Below the pieces are notes generated by a model. It did not search any database. It was not told the DNA's origin and worked only from the letters and a program-made list of their open reading frames with translations. A DNA stretch of 64,000 bases, from NCBI RefSeq assembly GCF_030269925.1, contig NC_085127.1, forward strand, positions 7,757,501 to 7,821,500, in the 5' to 3' direction. Below, in pieces: positions 21,438 to 34,609 of this stretch. This DNA comes from Bombyx mori. Its lineage: Eukaryota; Arthropoda; Insecta; Lepidoptera; Bombycidae. Within the stretch, counting starts at the first letter, position 1; each line of letters starts with the position of its first letter. The translations under genes and the position numbers were made by a program.

Positions 21438-24296
21438 GGTGGAAAGATATTGATTGGTAAGCATATCTTATCTTTCGATCTTGAACACACAAATGCTTAG
21501 TGGCACAAATGGGCTTTCGCATGGAAAGGCCACACAGTACTATTTCGGGAGATACTTCTGTTATCGCGTATCCGTATCCCTGCTAAATAACAGAGCAGGC
21601 TATTGTTAGTGTAGGGTTCTCTGCCCTCTATTATGATTTCGTCCATTCCATTTATCTGTATGTCACACCCAATTTACTTGAGAAGGTTTGGATAAATGAA
21701 ATCTAGATGATGTATTGAAGAAACCCTTACATTAAAAATGAAGAATAAACAAATAATGAGTGTACGTAATGTGTCAGATCTTCTTAGATCTGTCTTATGA
21801 TATGGCGGTTACTAAATTACTTTTCTTATTTCACTCAACAGTTGGTGAGATATGAGCTTCTGAAGTCGTAATGAGTGTGTCTACCGAATGGAAATATTTC
21901 AATAAGAAAAGGGATTTTAGAATTTTAATAAATAAAAAAGGGAAATCGGTTGGAATGAGATTCTGTGAGGGATGTTTGAGTCGTGGAATATAAATGTTCA
22001 GTGATATCAGAAGTTTTCAGCTCTTGCATATGCATAATTCGGCAATATAACTGAAGACAAAGATTTAATGAAAAGAATCTACGAATCCCATTAGAATTTT
22101 CCACCGCAACTTGCCTACCGCTACATGCACTGCGTTGAACTAAAAAATTATGGTCAACAATTCTCCTACTCTTCAAGATGGAATCTTCATTGTAAAAGCT
22201 TAATGGTGGCAGATATTTTAATATGGTACAAACGGAGTTAGGAGTATAGAAAAGTAGAAATAATTACTATCATTATGGATGGATAATTAATTGTTATAGG
22301 ATCCATGCCTTAGAAAGCTGTAGCCTATAACAACTTCTAAACATATTTCTTGCAAAGAAAGGATACAAGAAAACTCATATAATAATTTACGATAACTTGT
22401 AAGAGATTGCGTTGCTTTTTTGATGGCTTCATTTAATCTAGCGGTTAGTGACCCTGCGTCGGGCTGGTGTCGGTCTTGGTCCAAATATTGTTGGTATTCA
22501 ACATTTAGTTAGATATTATACAAAACCGTATTTTAATAACAGAAACAAATATCGCATCATGAATAGCGAATTTAATTTTTGTTACATTATATCTTTTTGT
22601 GAGGAGGCGTACCTACAGTGTACACATATTATAAATAACGATTTATATAAATATGATGACTATAATTTTTATCCAGAGCTCAGAATCGTAGACACGATCA
22701 ATCTGTTAGTTTTGTAGCAGACGAATCACCTGCTGTTAGATTATTAAATTGATTGCCTACAATTTGTTTATAGAGAAAGAAATACATGGTACTAAACAAA
22801 GTTCGTATCCATCTATCGTCGAGAACACTTCTATAAACATCTCATACGTTGGAAATAATAATGACAAATATTTAAAAATATTAAAATTTATTATCACGAG
22901 TCATAATCAGAGCCAGTGCTCTCTTGTTTAATTTATTCAGTTCTAAATAATATATTGTTCGACCCTGAGCAAACCACTGAAATGAAAATGGCTTTCGATA
23001 TTATTAAATAAATATGGACGAGATTAAATCGGAAATTGGATTGAAATTATTCTAATTTATAATAGTTGCATATAAATAGGAAAATGATTGCATGTTCATT
23101 TGGAACATTACTTAGATATGTTGGCTTATTATTGGAAGATAAATAAATCAAATGACGACCTACTGTTAATGAACTTGCCCTTGTAACATATAATATTATT
23201 ACCAAAATCAATTATCTTTTAGACCATTCAAACTGTCTATATTGTTATTGATGTTATTCAGATGCCATTTAACGACATCCCGTTGCTTTTTAATTTGATT
23301 AATAACAAAATCGTCTGGTAAAGAGATGTTGGCGAAAATGAAACTATTTGTAGAGTTTCTGTTGATTTCCAGACATTGTAATAGAATTTAGTTGTGTTCT
23401 AAAAAGGAATATGTTTGACAAATAAAGTTGTAATAGTCTTAGGTTTATCGTTTAACAAGAAAAGTTAAAGGATATTTGAAAAACAAAATTGTGATAGGAA
23501 TTCATCAAACATTTTACTGGCGGTGTAGGTTCATCAAAATTCAAATAATTCAAAGCAAGCATTGTTAAAGACCCGAGCGGAGCCGGAGCGGGCCGCTAGT
23601 TAGTAATATTTTGATGGTGTAGTGTGAATGTTCTTGTTGATGTGAAATGTTTTGTTCGAAAAAGGCTTGATCAAATGAAGGTCCCTAAATCAACAAAGTA
23701 AAAATTAATGCTTATTCAGGTATTCTTTTACCCTGAAATCTTTTACTTAAAGATACACTTTGTGACCTGTGACCCTTTCATGAATTTAATCTTGTTCGAT
23801 AAATATTTGCCTGTACTTCTACAACAAAAGGCGCACACTTTATTTGACGTAAATTGTTCTGAACCCTTCTGTTGTATTAGGCATCCTTTTATTACGTTTT
23901 CCTTATCATAAACTTTTGGTTTATTTGGCAGGAGTTCACGTGATGAACATCTGTGTTGGGTTGTGTGTGTTCACACAGGTTATGAATCCGTCGAAAGAAA
24001 GACCTTTTGATCTCTGTTAAACATAAAATTATGCTTTATATTAATTAAGTATCTGTATATATTATTAATCTCGAAATACTCGTAACTTTATAGGTAATTG
24101 TTTTTCGAATAAGGTTTCTCGTCAACGACTACAACTAAAGTTAATTAAGATAGTTGCAAAGTCAAATTTCATTGCCATTTTATTCCTTAACTAATGATCC
24201 GAAGAATTACCTATTTTGATTAATAATATATGTAGGCATTAGCAAATAATCATTCATGAACTCGAGATGATAAACAAACGCTAAACTTATCTCATT
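21438..24296. other. AT-rich spacer, longest empty stretch
   Basis: Nearly 2.9 kb without a recognised repeat or gene. Several 60-89 codon frames occur on both strands, all AT-rich in composition and without motifs. A weak A-box-like GCGGTTAGTGACCCTG near 22441 is noted but not called. Confidence 0.45.
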
Positions 24297-24366
24297 TACC
24301 GAGTCGTTAGTGACACGGATCAGTGTCCCATAACACCGGTATTCGATTCCCAATCGGACTATTTTT
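24297..24366 (+). repeat. Candidate tRNA-derived SINE head
   Basis: CCGAGTCGTTAGTGACACGG resembles a degenerate A-box region and GGTATTCGATTCCC a B box, spaced as in a tRNA. It does not fold as a normal tRNA and has no usable acceptor stem, so a SINE relic is more likely than a gene. Unlike Bm1 in sequence. Confidence 0.4.
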
Positions 24367-24937
24367 TAGCATAACTAATTAATTTCAGAGTTCGGGTATA
24401 CACATTGCCTTATCTGAATTTGCGAAACTCATACTATAGGGTAAATCCTCGTGGTTTTGGGGTCATTGAACGTGTAAGGTTCATTTATTTACATATAATA
24501 TGATACTTGGCACACTTTTGCTTTAACACCTATTTTATATTAATAGTTGCTTAGCTTATACGATATCATGTCTATCCTATTCGACAACTACCTAACAGCT
24601 GAGTTCATCTGCTTCTAGAATAAAATAAAGTGTTTTTGATATCGTTTACAATATTAACGCTACGGAAATATTTTTGATAATCAATATATTGATAATCAAT
24701 AATTCACAAGTTCAATAATTCAAAGGTTCACGGCATTTCGCCCGTTTATAACATAGCGAGTATATTGCGAGTTTTTGTATAGTAATTTAACAATAATAAA
24801 TTTAACAACTTTCAAATAGTCTGATGACATAAACATTAAGGTTTAGCGGGGCCAGTGAAATCGTTATAATTGTTGTACTCGTAGTAAGGATACTTAAACA
24901 ATAGTATATTCTATGGGTAAGGGATTTTTTACATCGA
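24367..24937. other. AT-rich spacer
   Basis: No recognised content. Confidence 0.5.
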
Positions 24938-25622
24938 TGTCTTCCTCCTTGAGTCGCATTCCTCATGTCTGAGGGTCGTGACCAACTCCTCCCATTATCC
25001 TTCGGATGATGTTTCGCCATCTTCCTCTATTCTCGGTGGTGTGCATGGCATCGTAGACTGTGGTATCCAGAGTGGTCCGGATTTGGCCAGACATTGGATT
25101 GCGGCCACGGGATATTTTACCTGCAATCTTGCCAGCTATCATACATTTTTCAAGATTGTCACCCCTCTTTCTGGCGACATGATCGAAGAACTCAAATATC
25201 CTCCTGAGGCAGATGGTAGAGAGCCTGGTTTGGATATTGAGTCTTAATATGGATGTTTTAGTCCGGTATGCTGTCCACGATTTGTGGCATCTTCTTCCAG
25301 TACTGCATCTCGAAGGCGTCATTGCGGTGGCGATCAGCTGATTTCAGAGTCCACATCTCAGCATTATAGAGAATATTTGAGAACACCAGAGTTTGGTTTG
25401 GCCTGGTTTTAAGAAATATCTTGGTATCTGTCCATGTTCTATTGAGGTAAGACATAGCGCTCTTTGCTATGCCTATGTGCCGTCTGACGTCACCCCCACA
25501 AAACCCGTTGCTGCAGATATTAGCGCCCAGATAGATAAAGTGAATCGATGTACTACGTTCGAACAATACTTGAAGCACCTTTATTGCTTTCATGGAAGGC
25601 AACAGTTTACTCTATCGAATAT
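24938..25622 (-). pseudogene. RTE-like LINE, C-terminal half
   Basis: Two minus-strand frames join by one frameshift near 25262-25320. Upstream frame: FIYLGANICSNGFCGGDVRR, then RIGIAKSAM-like, TLVFSNILYNAEMWTL. Downstream frame: WTAYRTKTSILRLNIQTRLS, FFDHVARKRGDNLEK, GKISRGRNPMSGQIRTTL, then GHDPQT and stop. This is the connection and C-terminal domain of lepidopteran RTE-type endonuclease/reverse transcriptases (YLG, NILYGAEMW, RRLxYFGHIARR, RGRxPxRWSDQI, HDPQQ). The 3' flank is GAGGAAT-rich. RT catalytic motifs are not included. Confidence 0.8.
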
Positions 25623-26284
25623 TTTTCTATAATAAAATGTGCGTTATATTTTATTTGTGTCAACAAGTGGATCAGTAAAATAAAATACAAAAAGATTCTT
25701 TGATTTATGTTTCTATTCTCAGTAAATCTTTCTGATGAGGGTTTTTTCCTCACCTCGCTTGAGAGCTATGTAATAAGCAGCTGAAACATTTGTACAGTAA
25801 ATTCACCGAATGAATGAAGATAATTTACAAAGGTTTAATTAGGGTTGTACAAAATTTACTTAACACAGTTTTCCAAGTAATCTTTTTTTTAGAAGATCAA
25901 GGTTAAAATGGTGTTGCCGTAATAAAAGACGGAGACTGAAACGATTAAATAAAAATAAAAAAATTTAGATGTACATATGTTTAGCTAATACGGCTTTAGC
26001 TACTTTAAAATCGGAGTCATTGGGATGTAAAAAGTAAATTGATTTTTAAAATTTTGGCAGTTTCATCCCAACGAGGAGCTACGCTCACACCTTGTCAACC
26101 AATAATTCTATAAACACATAGTCTGGGCCTGGTTTGAAAAATTTTTCATCTTTCTGGACACACATAAGTAACAAAACAATTATGATTTGAATATTACTGT
26201 TTTCTTTTAATCTACGCTCTTTAAAGCCATAAAAGCAACCCCGTTGTGAGGTTAGAGGTTATTCAGGTCAGGGTATTATTTTTT
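25623..26284. other. AT-rich spacer
   Basis: No recognised content. Confidence 0.5.
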
Positions 26285-26529
26285 ACTGGTGATAGAACCT
26301 CTTGTGAGTCCACACGGGTAGGTACAACCACCCCGCTTATTTCTGCCGTGAAGCAGTAATGCGTTTCGGTTTGAAGGGCGGGGCAGCCGTTGTAACTATA
26401 CAGAGACCTTAGAACTTATATCTCAAGGTAGGTGGCGCATTTACGTTTTAGATGTCTATGGGCTCCAGTAACCATTTAACACCGAGTGGGCTGTGAGCTG
26501 TCTACCCATTTAAGAAAAAAAGAAAAAAA
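26285..26529 (+). mobile_element. Bm1 SINE, short 3' form
   Basis: Starts ACTGGTGATAGAACCTC and ends in an A-rich tail broken by G. Headless, with the recurring start point. Confidence 0.88.
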
Positions 26530-27897
26530 GTGTGTGTGTCCGCTCCGACGCACGACTGGAGTTTACTGGATATAAAAAATTAAACGAAACAATACGAGAA
26601 ATAGTTCTATATTACGACAACACGATACACTACAGATTATTAACAAATTAACGAGACACAAAACAAACGACTAACAAATATATGAAAATACAATAATGAG
26701 AGAAACGCGCGATCAGTACGAGGCTTTGTGGCGGACTGCCGGCGCAGGCGCATAACGCATTTCGTGTGACATGCTAGTACGATTTTGGTCCCCATAATTT
26801 TCATACCCCGGGCCTATATATGTAAATCGATTCTAAAGGAGTAAACTCCAAAAATAATTATAGAAAATTCAGATTGAAAATAAAAAAATAGATTAAGTCG
26901 AAATAAACTTCACAATTGTTTTGAACAGTTTTTAAATAGCGTATACTTACATTGGTTACACTCCGGTAAGAGTTGAGCGGCAAAAATCCGTGTTAGTCCT
27001 AAATAAAATCTAGGTCAAGCTAACCACGAGTCAAAAGTTCAACACGAGTGTGGTATAATATTTCAACTTTGTTCAATAAGAAAGCCCTCGTCCATCTGTC
27101 GTGAGCAGATATTTCATAAATGTTATCGTATTACCGAAAGTCTTGTTTCCGACTTATCCCATCGATTTGTCTCGACGATCGCAACGCAACCCGTTACACT
27201 ACCCGACACAATTTCATCGACTAAATCAACAAACCCCATGTGATCACAGATACAGAAGGTTGATAGTAGCAAAGATATTTACACTTTAAGGCGCTGACCA
27301 AATTTTTGTCCCTGGAAAGTATAAAGTGAATTTGATTTTGATATTGTTTGTTAGCTTGGAACTGTTAAATTGTATGTTACTATTGTCGAAATATTGCCTT
27401 CAAGGTAATTTTGTTTTGGTGTCCAAGTACATATATACTCTTTTTATTTCTCTCCCTATTAGAATTCCTACTATAAGTTCCGCAGTAAGTTCGTGGCTTG
27501 GTTAATGATCTAAAAGATCCGAAGGACTCCCAGCTAGACGCTGAGGCAGTTGAAAATCATGCTAGGTGGAACACCAAAACCCAAGTTGCGGACACGACTT
27601 TTCTAATTTGGTAATATTGTGATATGTATATTTGTGCCCAATTCTATGATCCGTAGTAGAATTAGTTGTTGATGGAACAAAGTTAGGAAAATTAATGTTT
27701 TATTCAAATTTAGTTTAATGAATATATAGTGTGCCAATCGGACGAGTTATTCTAAAAATTATGCGATCATTAATTATGGTCAATGTACTTTAATTTTTAA
27801 AATGATATTGTCGAAAATATTGTAATATCGTAAAATGAAATGTGTCTTTTGTTGATAAGACGCTTAATCGTTTCTAGGTTTCAAATATTCAAAGGTA
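26530..27897. other. Spacer with a GC-richer patch
   Basis: A short GTGTGTGT run follows the Bm1 tail. Around 26720-26760 the sequence is GC-richer (CTGCCGGCGCAGGCGCATAA), of unknown origin. No gene or family recognised. Confidence 0.4.
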
Positions 27898-28195
27898 CAC
27901 ATTTTGTTACATATCCGACCCAAGTGAAGGGGCAACACAAATACGCCGGATTTAATCTGGGTGCTTTTAGGCCCCACAAGCACCGGTCACCGTGCTCGTC
28001 GATCTCATCGATTACGACGAAGAGTTCGATCAGCAAACTAACCCATAGACATTTTCTCAATAAGTTGCGATTTCGATCTGGTGGTAGATTCGGCTATGCA
28101 CTGCTCTTGCTCTGCTAGTGCTAGGAAATTCTCTCAGGCTTAGCCCGTGAGCTCACCTTTTAATACCAGGTGAGCTGTAAACGCGTCTACTCCTT
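27898..28195 (+). mobile_element. LINE family B fragment, plus strand
   Basis: Shows, in plus orientation, CACAAGCACCGGTCACCG, then GATCTGGTGGTAGATTCGG, CACTGCTCTTGC and CCCGTGAGCTCACC, in the same order as the family B C-terminus and UTR. Old, with many changes; all reading frames interrupted. Confidence 0.65.
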
Positions 28196-28840
28196 AACTT
28201 ACCTTCAATATTATTTGAAGTATTGCTATTTTTAAAAAAAAGTTGAGAGCCGCTGTCTTTTTTAGATAGTTCAAATGTCATATTCGTAGCGTTCTTAAAT
28301 AGGTTTCATTATTCCATATTATTTCACATTTTCCAATTTTATGATTATCTTGTTTCACTCATCAGTACCTTTCCTTACTTTAATTATCTTATCGGTGACG
28401 ACCCTGTCTACCCGCTCTTTGAAATTAGTTCAGAAAATAAGCTTATTAAAACCGAAAATCGCATATCAGATTTAAAGTTTATCTTACGTGTATCTCGAGA
28501 ATTTTACTGAATTAATGAAGAATCACAAATCAATTTAAAAACAGATTTTATAAAATTTAAAAAAAAACGGTGATCATTTCATTCGTAATAAGACAATTAG
28601 TATTCAAAATAAACAGTAGTCTGACGCATTATTTTGATATGCATATTTTTCTTTTTAATACATTTTAAAGGTTTAATGAATAAGCCTAGTTGGCTTAAGT
28701 GACATTATTGCAACTTTACAGGAGAGCCATTTAAAGTTTAAAAAATATCATAACAAAAAAACTTCTTCGAAGATTTCAATGTAGTAAACTTAAAAGAAGT
28801 TCAATTAAAAAAATCGAACTGCTGATGCTAATACCAAATA
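28196..28840. other. AT-rich spacer
   Basis: No recognised content. Confidence 0.5.
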
Positions 28841-29143
28841 TCATCTATCTATATATAAGTATATAAAAATGAATTGCTGTTCGTTAGTCTCGCTAAAACT
28901 CGAGAACGGCTGGACCGATTTGGCTAATTTTGGTCTTGACTTATTTGTGGAAGTTCAGAGAAGGTTTAAAAGGTAGACGGATATGAAAATGCTCAGAATT
29001 AAACAAAAATAACATTTTTGTTTTTTCTTTGATGTGACCCCCGTCGGATGTATTCCTTTTCTTTGTTTTAAGTTTATTTTATACAAAAGTTTAGGTATTT
29101 TATTGATCGATTGAGGCACTACGAAGTTTGCCGGGTCAGCTAG
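28841..29143 (+). mobile_element. Helitron-type non-autonomous element (Lep1-like)
   Basis: Starts TCATCTATCTATATATAAG, passes ATGAATTGCTGTTCGTTAGT and ACGGCTGGACCGATTTGGC, and ends TTTGCCGGGTCAGCTAG followed by T. The start, the interior words and the CTAG end agree with the widespread lepidopteran Helitron-like group often called Lep1 (recalled, not checked). The segment GGCACTACGAAGTTTGCC before the end can form a small hairpin. Flanked on both sides by TACCAAATA. No coding capacity; the 64-codon minus-strand frame is not a gene. Confidence 0.7.
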
Positions 29144-29419
29144 TACCAAATAAAACGCACCTTTAATTACAAAGTTGAATGTCGCGTATTAAGCTAAATG
29201 TCGCTGACACCAAATAGCCTTTCAGCCCTCGATACATAACATATGAGAATATACTTCAAATCGGTTAATGTTTTATATTGTTAATCTTTTTCTATTCGAA
29301 AATCACGATTTTTAGGGCGATTTACATAATTAAACCAAAATATTTTATGATGCAGATCTATGCATCACTAAACAGTCGTTACTTTGTTGGGTCATAAGAA
29401 AGCATAAAACTATAATGAA

Positions 29420-29832
29420 CTAGAAGGTCCCGCAGTAGTCAAAATTCGACTATAATTAATTGGAATTGTAAGTTATTATGATTGTATTTTATACTTCTAT
29501 AATCACAAATTTCGCCAAGGCTACACTATAAAAAAATATTAATAAAGACAAACAATATTTAATCTATTCTCAATTTGACCACACACGTCAAGAACAAAAG
29601 TTTGACAATAAATAGTATGCATACGTGTGTGCGTCAAATACATGGTATGTAGTGTGTGTAATGTTTTCTTTATTGATTTAATCTATCTTTTATGCATTAT
29701 TTTTAAAAAAATATTAGCATTGTGCACTTCTTCTCTGTATTCTCTATAAGTGTGGAAAATTTCATACTCCTCCTTTCGCGCAATTTTCGTAAAAAGGGAT
29801 ACAAAGTTTTGCTTCACGTATTAATATATAGA
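29420..29832 (-). mobile_element. Helitron-type element, copy 1 of a pair
   Basis: On the minus strand it begins TCTATATATTAATACGTG after A and ends with a subterminal palindrome (AGTCGAATTTTGACT, one mismatch) and GCGGGACCTTCTAG before T. It matches the element at 39986-40424 along its whole length, which fixes both ends. Non-coding; the 92-codon plus-strand frame here overlaps the element but has no signature. Confidence 0.7.
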
Positions 29833-30363
29833 TGTTATGAAGACATTCATTATAGTTTTCAAAAAATACAGTATAATAAAAACAAATCGAGAAATACTCG
29901 TATAATAATACGAAAGTCAAGAGAAGACAAATCACAGTGCTCAATAATTACAAAAGTAAGCGCAGAGCCGAAGTTAAGCATAAAAGATCGCTTCGAATAA
30001 AATTTCATGGAATTCCCGGCATTGTAACAAAACGATAAAACCTCGTTCCTTTCCCAATTGGGGTACGAAATTTATACAAGGCCAAGGCCAATATACAATT
30101 GTAATGCGATTTTTTCGGACAATTCTTGCAACACATAACATAAAAGCAAGTCACAAAATAACGATCAGGTTCAGAAAATTATTCTACACAACTTTTCTTC
30201 ATCATAATTAATTAACAAAACAATACATAGTAAGATGACAAATTGTTCTATATTACTAAGCTCACAGCAACATATCAGTGAATTGAAATGGCGAGGATTT
30301 AGTTTTGTCACTGTTGAATTTGGTTGGTTAAATATTTATAAAAACCTTTCGATTTATTAAGTA
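29833..30363. other. AT-rich spacer
   Basis: No recognised content. Confidence 0.5.
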
Positions 30364-30592
30364 CTAGCTGTACTCGCCCGCTTGGCTAGGCATTTAAAAT
30401 TAACATTATTATTATATTAATATTTATTGTCATTATTATCAGGGAGTCCAAAACTCATATAAATATTAGCCTATCCATTAAGTATATGTATTTTCTACAT
30501 GGATACCAAGTTTCAAGCCAATCGGATGCATGGTTCAGTAGTTATAACGGAACATCCGTAAAAACCACTGTAGATTTATATATTAGTATAGG
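30364..30592 (-). mobile_element. Helitron-type non-autonomous element
   Basis: Minus strand ends GCGGGCGAGTACAGCTAG before T; the opposite end is the AT-rich CCTATACTAATATATAAATC. Interior includes AAGTTTCAAGCCAATCGGAT on the plus strand, a segment common in short lepidopteran elements of this kind. The expected TC start is not intact. Confidence 0.5.
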
Positions 30593-30734
30593 TATATGTA
30601 CCTCGGTGTTGCTTAAATGCAGGTACCTGATATTGAGTGATTAACGGAGGTCACAGAGATCGCGATGTGATCGTCATTAGCGCCATCAGGAGTGACCACC
30701 TCGGATTCTCAATCGCGCAGTAATAGAGCTATTT
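30593..30734. other. Short spacer between a Helitron-type element and an R1-like LINE
   Basis: Nothing recognised. Confidence 0.4.
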
Positions 30735-31705
30735 TATTAATTTTTAGATCAGGTGGAAATCGCCGGACTTCTGCCACTGGGGATAGAGGGCGGGGCAGAT
30801 CGGAGTCGAACTGACTAAAACCTCCTGTCGCTCAAAAACCCACGTCCAAACCTCGCATGAGTCAGAACTCATGAAAAGTCAAAGAGGGGAAAGTAAAGTG
30901 TTGCAACCACAATGGTGGCCCTCTGCCGTCGGCTTGGCTCCGATCCGGTGCAGGAACTCACCGAAGCAACCATGCCCAGTGAGGACCTGCGTGAGCCGGA
31001 AAGTGAGGCGTCCTCTGTTATGATTCACCCAGTCCACAAGGACTGGGCGAATCACCTCGACGGCCCTACGACCAGCCGAAGGATTAGCCAGCCGCCTGAA
31101 CCATGATTCCAGCACGGACCGCCGAGATTGGGCCCTCCGCGCTCTGACCACACTGGGGCTGGGACGCGCCACGCCCCGGGCACGAAGGTCAACCCACCAC
31201 TGATAGTTAGCAGCGAGCGTCTCCGCCTCCAGGACCCAAGGCAGCGTCCCAGCCAGTACACACGCCACCTCGAAGGTGATGGCGCGACAGCCACGGATGA
31301 CCCTGACCGCGACGGTGCGTTGCGGCCGTTGCAGCAGCTTCGCTACCCCACGGCCAGGAACTGGCCCATACGGGTACCCCGTATAAGGCCATTGATCGCA
31401 CCACCCTGTATAGAGACGGCGCGTCACCTGGTCAGGCCCCCCGACGTTGGGAAGAAGCCGGCTTAACGAACGGCCACCCTCAACAAACGAGGGACCAGGT
31501 TCTTAAAGTGAGCACGGAAGGTCCAACGACTGTCCAGAATGAGGCCGACTTCAACTGCACCCCGACCCTAATACGGACGCCTCCAACCACGATATAGGCA
31601 TCGACAGGTGGCACTCTCCGGGGCCTGTGGAACCACATGGCCTCGGATTTACTGAGCGCCACGTCGAGGCCCAATCTCCTGATTTTGCCAAAAGAGCTAA
31701 CTAGC
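30735..31705 (-). pseudogene. R1-clade-like LINE, RT thumb to C-terminus and 3' UTR
   Basis: GC-rich block on the minus strand. First frame: RRLGLDVALSKSEAMWFHRP, then YIVVGGVRIRVGVQLK, the post-motif-C part of R1-type reverse transcriptase. After frameshifts comes an 182-codon frame with RTVAVRVIRGCRAITFEVAC, VLAGTLPWVLEAE, then LTFRLTQVLTGHGCFGEFLH and HHCGC, the RNase H-to-zinc-knuckle region. The usual EDTxxH block after HHCGC is deleted and the frame stops. The UTR runs to CTGATCTAAAAATTAATAAA. Composition contrasts with the AT-rich flanks. Inactive. Confidence 0.75.
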
Positions 31706-32814
31706 TTTAAATCAGAATGTATGATAGCTTCATGACAGAAGTAAGATATATGACGGGTCCAATAATCACTCAATGCCAAGTGGGTTGTAAATATAATGAT
31801 TTCAATTTGACTATCACCACTGACACATTTATTTTTATATTCATCATATTCTCAGAGGCTTGTTTTGCTTTGAAAAAAAAAAAGACTTATCCATATCCTT
31901 TTAAATGGCAAAGCTTAATCATTCCTTAATTAGGACTAAATAAAAAGAAAGTGAATTTGGCTTACTTGCTTCAGATTCCATTTTGTTTGTCTGATTTTCT
32001 ACTTAGGAAACTTAAACTAGAAAATTGAGAAATCTGGTTAGACGTAGTACAATTTACAATAAGTTTTCTTCTCAAGGTTACGATACACTTAACAAACTTT
32101 CCCAGAATTGGGCCATTGAATTTATTCACCGTCGCGTATCAATAATGAGGCTCTCAATAATCTGGGAACTTTTCTCGAAGCTGGGTGTAAAGTTCCGATG
32201 TTTCACGTAACTTGTTTGTCAAATATTATGATAATGGAAGTGTTGAGTTTCTTATGACTTAGTAAAGGTTTTAAGATATGTTTCAGTTTAGCGCAGATAA
32301 TGATGTTAATGTTTTTGTTTACATTCACAGTACAGAATTCGAGAAGACATTAGTGTTTTTGGATATATCTGAAGAAAATGAATTAATGGGTGGTTAAAGC
32401 TATATTAGCTTCGTTAATTATTTAATGCTCTTTGTTTCTAAGCTAAGAGATAAATAGTGCTAAATTCTAGAATTTTCGTAGGTGACCGCTAATCTTTTAC
32501 GATTACATTATTTCAATAACGCACATGCATTAGTAAGTAGTGTTGGGAAAATTTCGATTTTGTTGCTCTTTACTATAAGCCCCAGAATAATTTAAATTTG
32601 CTTTCTACGAAGTAAATGTTGATATTAATTCGCCGAAGCCATTAAGGTAAGCATTATTATATGAATTTTATTAGGCATTTCGTCTTGAAATGTTGATTTC
32701 GTATTTTTCGTTCAGTTATATTTTCAAGGTTTATTTATTATTGTCGCCTTGATTACAAAGGAAATAATTTATCTGAGATTTTTTTTCTTTCATCCTGCTA
32801 ATCTCCTCCTTCTC
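31706..32814. other. AT-rich spacer
   Basis: No recognised content. Confidence 0.5.
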
Positions 32815-33005
32815 GCGTCGCTTTGCTCATTACTGAGGGTCGTGACTCCCTCGCTGCATCAGTTTCTCCCGTACGATTTCCCTCTATCTGCTGCGATCCT
32901 TAGCTTCATGAAGGGCATTGTGGAAGTTGATGTTTAAAGATGATCATATTTGGTCCGACCATCTCGCGGGAGTGCGTCCTCTGGGACATTTGCCATCTAC
33001 CTTTC
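32815..33005 (-). pseudogene. RTE-like LINE, C-terminal remnant
   Basis: Minus strand gives GKVDGKCPRGRTPARWSDQI, then after a stop and frame changes HNALHEAKDRSR, REIVREKLMQRGSHDPQ and stop. Same domain as the copies at 25 kb and 58.6 kb but more decayed. The GAGAAGGAGGAG-rich 3' flank matches the tails of those copies. Confidence 0.7.
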
Positions 33006-34024
33006 CTGCTACACAAGCTAAATTTCACGAAGTAAAGTTCTGAATGTGGTATAACAATTGATAGCTTAAATATATATCGTACATTTTTCTATAATTTTAA
33101 ATTAGATATAATTCCAAAGCCAACCTATCCAGCTATCATTAGCCTTACTAATATTGTCAACTCTTACTATTATTATTATCTTTCAAAAACGAAAACTCCA
33201 TATAATGTCCATTTTATTCAAATGTACAATAAGGAACATTGTTCCCGGGTGGTGGAGGTATTAAGCCCGGAGAGCATTGTAAGTATCATCACTCTGACCA
33301 TTTCTACGGCAAAGCTTTAGCGCGTTCCAGTTTGTATACAGTTGAGATATGTGGATAGTGTCATTCAATCAGCAGTCATAATACGTTTAGTTCAAATTAA
33401 AATAGAAATGCTTAAGCCTTCTGGGAGCCGAATGTAATCAAATAACGATAATAATGCACAATAAAAACCACTAACGACTCAGCCTCTCAGATAGATGTTA
33501 CATAATTCTCCTTGGTTTTATGACTTTGAAGATCATCGTACACAAACGGACAGAAAAAAAACAATAAAAATATTAACGTTTTTAGTAGTATGACTAATAA
33601 GTGTGTAAATGAGTAAGTAACTCTGGTTTAGAGATTGAACGAAATACGAACAAAAAGTATCCAAAAAACAAAAGAAAACAAAGATTTATCATCTTACAAC
33701 GCAATGACAAATTACACATTAACATAATAATAAAAGACAAATTCGAACGCTTACATTGTCATTTAAAACCAAAAAGAGGTTTTATGTTTTCAGAGTTGAT
33801 TTGTTGCTTTAAACAGAACAACATAATAATTAAAGTACACTTGTTTGTAATCGAGTATATCGTATTTCAGTCAGTCGTCCGTGATTACGAAAGCTGTAGA
33901 GTCGAGACGTCGAAAATAATATGTCAATATAACGCCCTTAAGGAACGCGCGAATAAAACTGGTTTTAATTTTGTTTAAGGCTCGCGAAAACAATATGAAA
34001 TACCAAAAAACTTATTTGTCATTA
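33006..34024. other. AT-rich spacer
   Basis: No recognised content. Confidence 0.5.
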
Positions 34025-34452
34025 AAGTTTTTTTTTATTGCTTAGATGGTTGGACGAGCTCACAGCCCACCTGGTGTTAGGTCACTGGAGCCCATAGACA
34101 TCTACAACGTAAACGCGCCACCCATCTCGAGATATAAGTTCTAAGGTCTCAATATAGCTACAACGGCTACCCCACCCTTCGAACCGAAACGCATTACTGC
34201 TTCACGGCGGAAATAGGCAGGGTGGTGGTACCTATCCGTGCGGACTCCCAAGAGGTCCTACTACCAGTAATTACGCAAATTATAATTTTGCGGGTTTGAT
34301 TTTTATTACACGATGTTATTCCTTCACCGTGGAAGTCAATCGTGAACATTTGTTGAGTACGTATTTCATTAGAAAAATTGGTACCCGCCTGCGGGATTCG
34401 AACACCGGTGCATCGCTACACACGAATGCACCGGACGTCTTATTCTTTAAAA
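34025..34452 (-). mobile_element. Bm1 SINE, nearly full length
   Basis: From an A-rich tail through all body blocks to CACCGGACGTCTTATTCTTT. The last ~15 bases of the head (GGCCACGACGAC) are missing. Body sequence is among the closest to the shared consensus, so this is one of the younger copies. Confidence 0.92.
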
Positions 34453-34609
34453 TCCTTTTGCCTCTTAATACGTTGGAAGAAATGCTTAGCTCTAACTTAC
34501 TTATTAGGATTTATCCAGAACGCGAAGTTCTGGGCACAACTAGTAACACATGAAAATAATATACTATCTAAAATTTATCAAAATGACGTCGCTTTTATTT
34601 AAGAAAAGT

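Noticed and set aside
24297..24366. Functional tRNA gene
   Set aside because: B box is good but no acceptor stem or anticodon arm can be drawn.
24978..25247. Plus-strand 89-codon frame
   Set aside because: Reverse of the RTE-like C-terminus.
30912..31466. Plus-strand frames of 64 and 112 codons in a GC-rich block
   Set aside because: Antisense to the R1-like ORF; long by-chance frames are expected in GC-rich coding sequence.
34296..34553. 85-codon frame with near-identical N-terminus to other frames in the window
   Set aside because: The similarity is due to the shared Bm1 sequence, not to a protein family.
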